DNA from: Lycorma delicatula
Lineage: Eukaryota; Arthropoda; Insecta; Hemiptera; Fulgoridae
Direction: 5' to 3'
Assembly (NCBI RefSeq): GCF_047948215.1
Contig: NC_134460.1
Span: 130,440,824 to 130,504,823 of the forward strand
Length of the DNA: 64,000 bases
The translations under genes and the position numbers were made by a program. Shown here one piece after another: positions 35,400 through 44,719 of this stretch (position 1 is the first letter of the stretch; every line of letters starts with the position of its first letter). The notes under the pieces are model-generated. The model ran no database searches. It had not been told where the DNA came from and was given only the letters and a program-made list of their open reading frames with translations.

Positions 35400-36020
35400 T
35401 CGTAAAATCAGTTAAAATTTGCACCGGAAAATGATGGCTTCCATGTAGATCCTCTAAAACACGGAAGATGTATCTCGGTGCTATCGATCCACTTATTAAG
35501 TGCTAGATCTATAGAGTACGTCGATCCATCTATCTCTGGCACATCATTTAACAGAACGAGATCAGAATTCAGCAGGACCTTTCCAATTCTCTTCCACGGG
35601 AATCTACTCAATCCGACCCCCAAAGAGAATTATGCGCATTGAAATCGCCCACCAGTAGTATGGGTGGGGGAAGCTGAGAAATTAATCGTACTATGTAATC
35701 CTCCTTCCAATCAAAATTCGGCAACTATATGCTGCAGATAGTGATCTGAAGCGGACACTTCATTCTGGTTGCGACTGCTTGTAAATTTGTATTTAGATAA
35801 ACAGCTTCGGCGAAAGCTTAGTCGATCTTAATATGGCTACTCCACCTCTAACTATTATATTTGGTGGTTGATCTCACCAAAATGTATCGTATCTTCTTAA
35901 ATGGAAATTTTCATTTAGGCAGAAATCTGTTTCTTGCAGTCTTATACAAATTGGATCAACATCATATACCAAGCGCTGGAGCTCATGGATGTTTGACAAA
36001 CATCCATTAATGTTTCACTG
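35400..36020 (-). pseudogene. Endonuclease domain of I-clade LINE, broken
   Basis: On the minus strand, NINGCLSNIHELQRLV (catalytic Asn region) and IRLQETDFCLNENFH (catalytic Glu) are followed by LLVGDFNAHNSLWGSD (catalytic Asp/Asn, at about 35655-35610). The open segment 35623-35408 ends STYSIDLAL and then a decayed S-x-H motif. Stops occur between each pair of motifs. Confidence 0.7.
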
Positions 36021-36059
36021 TAGAATCGACTTGCTAATATTTACTTTTTTTATTCCCTG

Positions 36060-37100
36060 TTAATAAATAAATAGGGTTTTTTGCCTTTCGGCCACCCTTT
36101 TTTCCTCCTATTTTTCATTCTATAAATAGCTTCTTGTTCGTTTAAAATGTTGTATTATTAGTTATTTATGTATATGTTAACTTGTTATTGATTTGTATCA
36201 TGTATCATATGTACTAATATCAATACTCATTATACTTGTATCATGTATCATTTATGCCCTGTTGCTTTTTCTGTTTTTTTTCTGATGGAATGTATTTAAT
36301 TAATGATTATATTTGTTCTCGTTTTCAAATTGTTGTGAAATTGTTTAATTCACTTTTACTAACTATTTTTAGACATCAAATAATAATATGAAAATTACAT
36401 CTGTTATTCTGTTATTTTTTGGATTACTATCATGGTATGCATAGATTCATTTCTTACATTTATTGTTACTTATGTATATGTAAACTTGTTATTTATCTAT
36501 ATATATTAATGTTATATGTACATTATTAGTTTTTTTGTTCAATATACAATATACAAAGACTCAACTAGCTGTTCTACTGTACTAAAAAAAATTATTATTG
36601 TTATTATAGATTTGTCTGTTTGATTTATGTTCTTTAACTAATAAATTGTAATTATATAAATATCTTCAATTGTATCTCAATATCCTGATCGAGCCGCAAA
36701 CTCGCAACAATATACTGCTTCAGCTCATCATGAGATAATTACAATATCAACAGTAACAATTGTAATCTAAAGGCACTAGCTTCTAGTTCAATTGATCTCG
36801 AACCTGTTAATTTTTCAGTTATGGTTTGCCATTATTGATTATATCATTTCATTTACCTTATCTTTCTTGTTAAAATATGAATGAAATTTAAATGAAATAT
36901 GATAGGAAGGAAAAAAAACACAAATTTTATTATTTTTTTTATATCTTCAATTAATTAATATCCAAAGATAGAAAGAAATCAAATTATTCATTTTCCATTA
37001 ATAATTTATAATAAAAAGAACTTATTATAGAAGAATGCTTTAAATTTGCAAAATTCTTTGATTATAGTCTATCGTTCCTATATTAATCTTCTATTGATAG
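36060..37100. other. AT-rich spacer; unit B begins at about 36670
   Basis: No gene. Two related stretches built on TATGTATATGT.AACTTGTTAT occur at about 36165 and 36473, followed by repeated TTGTATCATGTATCAT near 36195 and 36236. Homology with unit A starts near 36670. Confidence 0.5.
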
Positions 37101-37117
37101 TCTATTGATTCTATAGA

Positions 37118-37165
37118 CTAACATTTTTCATTGAATCCATAAATCTTTTGAATTTCTTGCGGTTT
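37118..37165 (-). CDS. Gene B exon 3 (last exon)
   Basis: A 48-nt exon after acceptor CTGTTTGTTTTAG encodes KPQEIQKIYGFNEKC and TAG. In cathepsin propeptides N-x-F-x-D-M is followed by a P-x-E-x-x-x-x-Y-G-F pattern, which this matches, so the exon assignment is good even though it is short. The sequence immediately after the stop (TTTTGCAAATTTAAAG) is conserved in gene A and probably 3' UTR. Confidence 0.65.
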   Translation of the reverse strand, partial: KPQEIQKIYGFNEKC

Positions 37166-40100
37166 CTAAAACAAACAGATGTATTCAATCAATACTTAAT
37201 GTAATGTATGTTTAATCAGGATATACCTAATGAGATGCAATAGATAAGACACTTCATGAAAGGACATTTTGTATGGGATATCATTGGTCCCCAAAACTAA
37301 GCAGGCACATACAGATGATGAGTAGCACACTGTTGCATTATACTTCTTAGTATCAGTTGTTGCGTAACTTGTCCTTCATAATGAGTGTCTCACTAATGCA
37401 CACAAACAATCCCTTAAATACTAGTATTATTTTATTTTAAAGCTAAATATAAACACAAACTTGACTTTAAGTTAGTGCTAGACTGAGTAAGTTTGTTATT
37501 ACTAGCTGATTTTATTTTGATGTAGGCGTTTAAAGGACAAAATGATATGAATATTTACTTTCATTCTGGTTTTTTGAAACAATTTAATTTTGTTAAGGTT
37601 ATTTATAATTAACATCACTGATTATTCTCCTTTTTCTTGTATTATATATATTAACACATCCAGCAGTGAACACTTACAGATGCATAGTCTATGCATACAT
37701 GCAACCTGCTGACTACGCACATATGCATGGTAATACAGCCTCTTTTCTATCTCTATTGGTGGAGATCAGCATGTTACTATTCACTCGGTATCATTTGTTA
37801 GCGCATAAGAAACATTTATAATTTGTTACTATGCAGTTAGTTTGTAATGAGACTGAACTGCTTTTTTGGAGAAATTTTTAATTTGCCTGAAATTTTATCA
37901 CTTTTGAAAGCGAATAAATTTATAATAAATACATTTATTTTATAAATTATTTATATTTCAGTTATTATTGATCAGATAATTCTATGTTACTTTTATTTTA
38001 TAGTTATATATTGATACTATTACTTTCATTTTAAATTAATATTTTTAATGATTACTTGTATCATTTATAATAAAATTGTATAAGTATTTTTAATTTTTTT
38101 TATTATTTTTTTAAATAAAAAGTTAAAATATACAATGTATTATTTCATTATGTATTTAAAATATAAATAATATAGTTACTTTACTTGTTTTTCAGATACA
38201 TTCTAAAACATTCAGAGGAATTTATTTAAAAACTAATTTTCCGGTAGTAAAAAAGTCAGTTGATAGGTGAAATCATATGAAAGTAAACTAAATTATTCTA
38301 ACTGGTACAAAAGTAAAATAGAAAATTCTAAATCAATTATTGATAAATGGAATAACTTGATTACACGTAAATTTAACAGAGAATTTTTATCAGTAATAAC
38401 CATAAAATTAGGTCTTTCTTTTTTCATAAAATAAAGAAATAAATTATTTTTATCTAATTAAAAGACTAGAAAATTAGTCAACATAAATTACCAGCATGAA
38501 CAAGTAAGAAATTTACAAATCAATCACATTCAAGTGAGTGTACAGCATGGATAGTATAAATCCAGTGTGGTGCACATGGATAGCTTTAGTGTGTGGTGCA
38601 CATGGAAGATGAAACTTTATATATTCCTAGACGTATACAATAACTTTTACATTCCTATATGTATATAAATGTTAATAACTAGTATACTTACGCGAGTTTA
38701 AAACAAAAAAATAACTCAACAAGGGTTAACACATAGATGAAAAGCAAGCAGTGAATGTGTTAAGAATAATCCCGTCTATTCAGCCACAATGTTTTTCACA
38801 AACATTTAAACACGATCATGAGAGGTTAAAATTAAAATAATTAAACGCATACTACAATAACAATTATAAATAACAACAAATACATAAATAAAAGTAATAT
38901 ATAATCGACTAAATTATGTATAAACTCAGGACTACATATAATTTAGATAAATATTTTCTCAATCTTATAACAATCAATTAAAAGTATTTTCATCCAGGAG
39001 ATCCCAGAAATAAGATTTCTGTTGAACACAAGGCTATTTTAGTAATAAGCCACATAAGTGTGAGTTTAGTACTAAAACTTTTAAAATAAACAAATGCTTT
39101 ATAACAGCTTATTGCAAAGTTTATCATCCTGTAATTAAATAATTTCAAATAACTAAAAATCAGGTGATGAAAGTCTAGCCAATTTTGCAAATTAAAAGTA
39201 TGGATTTAGTGTTCTTTTACTCACTCTCAATAAGAAAAACTTACAAGTATTCAGTTTAAAAATTCATAATACAGAACTTCATAATGTAATACTAGCAGAA
39301 TACCAATAATCCCAAAAACAACTTTAATGAATCCTTTGTAGACAAAAGTCTATAATGATGGTATATAACAGCAGCACTCCTGCTAAAAATTCAATCATCA
39401 GATAGGAATGCACTAAACAATTTTTATGTAAACATTTCATTACATAAAAATTTCATTGTTATAATGTATGGTTTTAATTTTGCTACCTGCTTTAAGAAAA
39501 AACATACAAATTATAATGAAATATCAAATATTTAATGAAAGTCTAATTTAATGAAATATCTAATTTAGAGATAAGTCTTTAGAACCCAGATCAAACTGTG
39601 TTAACAAAACTTATCACCCAGCACATTCCTACCTCATTAATATCCTTTTTTTTAAATTTAAAAAAATAAATTTGACCTACTTTGTTAGGCCATAAGACGT
39701 CTTTTTGTTTAGACTTCGGAACCACCATAAGGTATCTACATCAAAGGATGACTGAAGGTATGTATGAATGTAAATGAAGTGTAGTCTTATACAGTCTCAG
39801 GTCGACCACTCCTGAGATGTGTGATTAATTGAAATCCAACCACCAAAGAACACTGGTATCCATGAACTAGTAAATAAACTGCTAATTTACATTCATGGCC
39901 AAGCTGCTTTGGCCATGAATGTAAATTTATGGCCAAAGCATAAATTTACATTTATGCTTTGGCATAATATAATACCATTCCAATTGTACTCAATCTATTT
40001 GAGTACAAGCTCAAATAGATTGAGATATATTACAACTCAATTGGAATGGTATTATCACCCCAATCTTGTTAAAACTGATATTAAAAATATTTTTTTTTAT

Positions 40101-43100
40101 AATATGCTGAAAGAAGATGTACAATACTTACCATATCAGTAAACTGGTTTATACCCTCTAGAAATGGTTCTTGTCCTAATCTATATAAAGCATTATGATA
40201 CTTCATGGATTCAACCTTTTCTTGAAATCTTAGATAACGAACGAAATCTATTCTTTCATCAGGATAATATTTATTAAATGCTATCTGAAATTCAACAAAT
40301 CATAAAACAATCAACACTAACCATACATAAAACCTAATTTAACCAAATATTTCCAAAATCACACTCACACCTTAGAATAGTAATAGTAAGAAACATTTTA
40401 ACCAATTATATCCAGTTACTAAACATAACTGCAATTAAACTGCAAGAACAATACAATTCTGTAATTGTTAAAAACTTAATTTAAAAAAAAGTAATTAAAT
40501 TATAAACAAAATTTTGTTAGCTGTAGGAGACTAAAAAATCATTTTTATCTTGTTTTATTTTTGTCATAACCAGTCTGTTGTTTAAAATGTTAAGAGTCAA
40601 AAAAATTTGTTGAACATTAATTTATTATGTATGTGATATAAATATACAATACGTATTTTTATTTAAATGTAAATTCTTTATTTAATCAGATGTAATACTA
40701 CTGAACATGGATGAAAAATGAAAAAAAATAATAATCTGTTCTTGATTTGAAGAAAATAATCCTATTTTTTTTTTAAACCAATTGAAAATCAATCAAATTT
40801 TAGAACTTTGATTTCTATTTAAAATAAAACAAACTTGATAGAAAAATACTTAATAAAATCAAAAAATATTTTTAATATTGCAGAAATATTGTTATTTAAA
40901 AAATTATGATAATATAAATGTGACAATTCAAAATTGCAATTACATACATTTTGAGGACAAGGAGTTCTTACCTATTTTAGTCTAATCTGGTGACTTAAGG
41001 TATATCTCATACGTCCTCTCATTGGTTTTATAAAAACATTTATCCTTTTACCTAAAGTTTTCACTGGTCTTAAATTTATTTTTTTTATATATTTTTTTTA
41101 ATAATCTATTTTATTTCATTTATTAAATGCCAAAAAGTTTTTAATACAAATACAGAGAATACAATAACATATGAAAGGAAATATACTCATATTTATATAT
41201 AAATATTTAAACATATACTAAAGTAAATATAAATAACATAATTATATTGATAATTGGCACCAACCAGCAGAAGGACAAAACAGCCCTTGTTCGCTGGTGG
41301 TAGTAATCAGTTATTATATTTTTCGTTAATACTGTATATTACGCTAATACAATAAGATATGTAGACGATATACTCGTCATGTACAATCCAGTTATAAATA
41401 ATCAACATTTAATCATTTTGAATAAACTCAACAATTATAATGATAATTTAAAATTTACATATGAAATGGAAGAAATCAGAAAAATATACTTTTTAGATAC
41501 TGAAATTGAAATAAAAACATTAAAAGAACAACTTGTTATAGAAAACCCACAATGAATAGCACCACAATACGTGTATATTCTAATCATCCATGGTCACAAA
41601 ATTGGTACATATAAAAACCTGATTTTTAAGGCTTTACAATATACAAAACACTGAAAACAAACTCAAGAAGGAAATAGATACAATAAAATAAATAGCAGTA
41701 TTTTATGGTTTTCATGTTGAAATTAGAGTAAAGATATTTAAAAAAAAATTAAATACCATAATAATTTTACAAAATTACAAGAAAATAACAAAGAGGTTAT
41801 TAACAATTTTTTCTTACAATACAAATATACAAATAAAGTAATAGAAAAAATTATTGATGTTTATGATAAAAAATAAATACAGAAGAAAGCTTACAAACCA
41901 AATAACCATATTATAAAATATTTAATAAATAATAATATTAATAATAAAGATGGAGAAATTTTAAGTGGAATATACAACATTAAATGTAATGAATGTAATA
42001 AAATCTATATTTGTAAAATTAACAGATCCTTTAAAAGAAAATTCTCAGAACATTATAACGCCTACAAAACAAGAAAAGAGGTGTATCTAACACGGCTGTC
42101 TGCTACAATATAAACATAATATCATTGATTATAAAGATAATTTAGAAATTTTAAAAATTTGTAACAATAAAAAAATGAATGTACTTGAAAAATATTGCAT
42201 ATAAATTTAAAGAAAAACATAAAATTATTAATCAACAGATAGTTATTTAAAAATGACACTTTAATTAAAGACATAGCAAGTTGACAACAATATTTACAAA
42301 CAGTTACATGACATTTTAAATCTACACAGTTCCAGTTGATAGTAACATTATGTTACTCCAGTTTTTGATTGCTTCCGACCTCTATGGCGCGAGTGGTAGC
42401 ATTTCGGCCTTTCATCTGGAGGTCCTGGGTTCGAATCCGAGTCAGGCATGACATTTTCACATGCTACAAAAATTATCATTCACGTCATCTTCTGAAATAA
42501 AATACCTAACAGTGGTCCCAAAGATTAAACCAAAAAAAAAGAAAAAAAAATTTATAATTGCTAGATTTTACATCTTCATTTAAGTTTTTAATATAATTAT
42601 AGAATTATGTACCAACTGATGATGCAGGATTCCACAAAAGTTAACTATTTGTAGTTTATTAGTTTTTTCTATAACTGTATATGGTGTTTGTTTTTACAAT
42701 TATTATTTTGAGATACTATATACTGCATACTATAACTATAGACCATTAAGGAGAAATAATGATAGCTATCCAGGTTAATAACATTAAAGTTATGATTTAA
42801 GTTAATTTAATAATTATCAATAAGTAGGATAATTAGGCTGTAGAATATTAAATAGAGAGTTTTAAGCTACTAATTTCAAAAAAAATTTTCAATTATCCAT
42901 TTTCTTTGATTCATGTTAAGATAAACTATTTTATCACTTCTCTCCTAAATAAGGTGGGAAGGGATCATATTTGTAAGCTTGGTGTTGATATATCTTATTT
43001 GCTTGCAAACAGTGGTTATATTAGAAAATTCCATCTTATACTTCTTCAGGCTGCTATTTCTAAAGTTACAAGGATCATTCTGGATCTCCACCTCGAAACT

Positions 43101-44556
43101 GTTCCTATATCTATAAATATTTCCTTTTATTCAAAAAATAATCTAGTAATTTTTTCAATATTTATTTTGGGACTATTCTTGGCATTTAATTATTCTTTCT
43201 TAAAATTTGAACACATATTAATTCAATTTGTTTGAACCAATTTCTTTGCTACAAGTTTTATCTTCACTCATATTTAAATGACACCATACCACAACTAAAT
43301 TGAATTCTTTACTGTACCAGCTCCATTTTCTTTTACTAGATATTTGGTTTTACAATCTCTGTCTTAGCAAAATGTAGTTTAAAGTTTACCATACATCTTG
43401 GTCTCACCCATGTGTACCTTCTTTCATTTTTTTGAATGAATCACAGAAAAAAATTATAATTGTTAGTAGTTGTAATAAGTACTGCAATACAGAATATTAC
43501 TGCCATGAGATTTAGCTTCGCAGTAAAATATTTATGTTCTTTTTACATTATATTATTAAGTCCTATTCTTTTTAACTCTAATTTTATCATTTAGAATTAT
43601 CTAGCTTAGCACATTTATTAACAAGTATTCATGCTTTTATATTTTCTAATTGCTCTCTTGAATACTTCCCCCGCAAAGAGATCCAGTTTCAGAACTACTT
43701 TACTTTTGAATCAATTTACTCAAGAGCTTAATTCAATAATAAATTACAAAGAAAAAAATTTTCTTTAAAATTACAGTGGCAGTTTTATATTCCTTTTAGT
43801 CGCAGTATTAAAGCAAGTATATGAGTTTTATACCACTGAAATTGCTGCTATTCCTTTTTGAACTCTTTACAGAGACACTTGTCATGGTAGTACTTAAGGT
43901 ATGGGTAATGTGGTTTCCATACACGCTCCAAGACACACAAGCTCCCTCATCAATGAATGACAAGAACACATGTTTTCTAGAAGGAGAATAAATAAATAGA
44001 CAAATAAATAAATGAATAGAATAAATAATCATTCTTACAAAATAAATCAATTACTACTTATTTAGTTACTTTTTATTTATGATAAAGGCTGCTTTTTCAG
44101 CTGTAAAGTTGTTAAGCATTGAGTATAATTGTTAGAATACTCAATTTATTTATCATTATAAAATATAACATTATGCGTAGGCACAGATTGCTAAAATACA
44201 AAATAAAATTAGCCTACCTATCCAGCATTTCAACACACAACTCACAATAATGTCAAAGATAAATGAATGCTGAAGATAAATGAAAATATTACTAAAGTAG
44301 GACAGAATACAAACAAAAGTTGATATATTCTGATACATACAAGTGAAAATTATTATTCTTATTGCTAAAAAAAATTAAAATAACGGATTGTTCTTACTTT
44401 GTACGCCTCCCAAGAAACTTTGTCTCCAGGGTATGGAATAAGCCAATCCTGACCAGGGTATGGAGAATACGATTGATATAATTGCCAATTGGTACAAAAA
44501 ATTATCAGAACTAACATAAAACATTTTTTAGGCATAATTGTACCAACAAAAGACAT
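37118..44556 (-). CDS. Gene B: secreted I29 (cathepsin propeptide-like) protein, three exons
   Basis: The predicted protein has 119 residues from exons 44398-44556, 40132-40284 and 37118-37165, with phase 0 introns and GT-AG ends. It has a signal peptide, a Tyr/Pro-rich linker (SPYPGQDW), and an I29 domain that probably blocks or regulates papain-type cysteine proteases outside the producing cell. The domain keeps a perfect GNFD motif (G-x-N-x-F-x-D, in EGINQFTDM), but ERFNIN is eroded: R, F and the last N are kept, while E, the first N and I are I, K and M. After NQFTDM the exon 3 product KPQEIQKIYGFNEKC continues the consensus well and stops, ending in a free Cys. No peptidase domain follows. 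It lies 23 kb upstream of gene A on the same strand. Confidence 0.75.
37220..39680. other. Intron 2 of gene B, AT-rich
   Basis: No additional exon found. The blocks 37220-37450 and 39170-39650 are conserved with intron 2 of gene A, but their reading frames are not conserved between copies, so they look non-coding. Confidence 0.5.
39692..39872 (-). mobile_element. tRNA-derived SINE (family 2), 5'-truncated
   Basis: On the minus strand: TGGATACCAGTGTTCTTTGG, TGGTCGACCTGAGACTGTA, ACACTTCATTTACATTCATA, and an end ATACCTTATGGTGGTTCCG, AAGTCTAAAC and A-rich tail. Same family as the copy at 18684. It lies in intron 2 of gene B and is not present at that place in gene A. Confidence 0.65.
39885..40054. 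repeat. Cluster of three adjacent hairpins
   Basis: Hairpin 1: 39885-39902 with 39909-39926 (18 bp, perfect). Hairpin 2: 39928-39945 with 39950-39966 (17 bp, one bulge). Hairpin 3: outer arms 39970-39986 with 40038-40054 (17 bp, perfect) around inner arms 39989-40003 with 40010-40024 (15 bp, perfect). They fill the intron just after exon 2 of gene B. The corresponding place in gene A has unpaired related sequence. Confidence 0.8.
40132..40284 (-). CDS. Gene B exon 2 (I29 domain core)
   Basis: A 153-nt exon between an acceptor ending TTTCAG and donor GTAAGT. With exon 1 it reads WEAYK then IAFNKYYPDE, and later EKVESMKYHNALYRLGQEP and INQFTDM. Identity with the gene A exon is 20 of 51 residues by hand alignment without gaps, yet length and boundaries are identical. 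Confidence 0.8.
40300..41325. other. Intron 1 of gene B, AT-rich
   Basis: Aligned by eye with 18560-20540 of unit A except for SINEs present only there. Conservation stops near 41085 where the block with the Penelope-like element begins. Confidence 0.5.
41330..42240 (+). mobile_element. Penelope-like retroelement remnant (RT end and GIY-YIG endonuclease)
   Basis: Two domains survive. At about 41355-41560 the plus strand reads IRYVDDILVMYNP, then LKFTYEMEE and IYFLDTEIE, the catalytic-core end of a Penelope-type RT (VDD with catalytic aspartates). At about 41955-42090 it reads LSGIYNIKCNECNKIYIC (GIY...YI) then NRSFKRKFSEHYNAYK, the GIY-YIG endonuclease with its zinc-finger-like C-x2-C, unique to Penelope-like elements. 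Gly in YIG is changed to Cys and stops separate the domains, so it is dead. It sits in intron 1 of gene B and is absent from gene A. Confidence 0.75.
42376..42552 (+). mobile_element. tRNA-derived SINE (family 1), nearly intact
   Basis: The head has an A box (TGGCGCGAGTGGTAGC) and a perfect B box (GGTTCGAATCC), so an internal RNA polymerase III promoter is present. The body ATGACATTTTCACATGCTAC leads to a 3' end ATACCTAACAGTGGTCCC, AAGATTAAAC and an A-rich tail. It lies in intron 1 of gene B. Target-site duplication is unclear. Confidence 0.8.
42560..43900. other. Intron 1 of gene B; unidentified open segment near 43.0 kb
   Basis: Homology with unit A resumes at about 43220. Before it, 42900-43240 has more balanced composition and is open on both strands. 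The minus strand at about 43130-42945 reads as a polar 60-residue segment (phrases EIQNDPCNFRNSSLKKY and TVCKQIRYINTKL), which looks more protein-like than the plus-strand frame. No family recognised; it may belong to a mobile element. Confidence 0.35.
44398..44556 (-). CDS. Gene B exon 1 (signal peptide)
   Basis: A 159-nt coding part ends at donor GTAAGA. MSFVGTIMPKK precedes the hydrophobic core CFMLVLIIFCT and NWQLYQSYS; cleavage is likely near that point. Identity with gene A exon 1 is about 37 of 53 residues. The inner Met (44535) is an alternative start that puts two lysines directly before the core. Confidence 0.8.
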
Positions 44557-44693
44557 GATTATATTGAAAAAAAATGATAAAGTAAGTTTTTATAAATTTA
44601 TATTAATAAAACTGAATGAAATAGCTTACTGATGAATAAAACAAAAACTTTTGGCAATATAGTAAATTATAATACTTTACCCGCTAACCATTA

Positions 44694-44703
44694 CTCTTAT
44701 ATA
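44694..44703 (-). promoter_or_regulatory. TATA box of gene B
   Basis: TATATAAGAG, 138 bp upstream of the start codon, is embedded in a block shared with gene A (TATATAAGAGTAATGGT here, TATATAAGAGTGATGGT in A). Both leaders also share CATCAGTAAGCTATTTCATT further down. Confidence 0.6.
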
Positions 44704-44719
44704 TTTTACAAATATTAAC

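Larger units (their letters stand above)
32395..36050 (-). mobile_element. I-clade LINE with RNase H domain, degraded
   Basis: A 3.6-kb minus-strand non-LTR element. In order it shows endonuclease (about 36020-35400), a KADWTSF linker (about 35350), reverse transcriptase (about 34850-33600), RNase H (about 33220-32870) and a C-terminal Cys/His motif (about 32620-32560). RNase H after RT is diagnostic for the I group (I, Nimb and relatives). No ORF1 was found upstream of the endonuclease, so it is 5'-truncated near 36050. Stops and frameshifts throughout. Confidence 0.75.

Noticed and set aside
8765..44556. Full cathepsin L gene
   Set aside because: No Gln-Cys-His-Asn peptidase motifs were found on either strand, and exon 3 ends in a stop in both copies.
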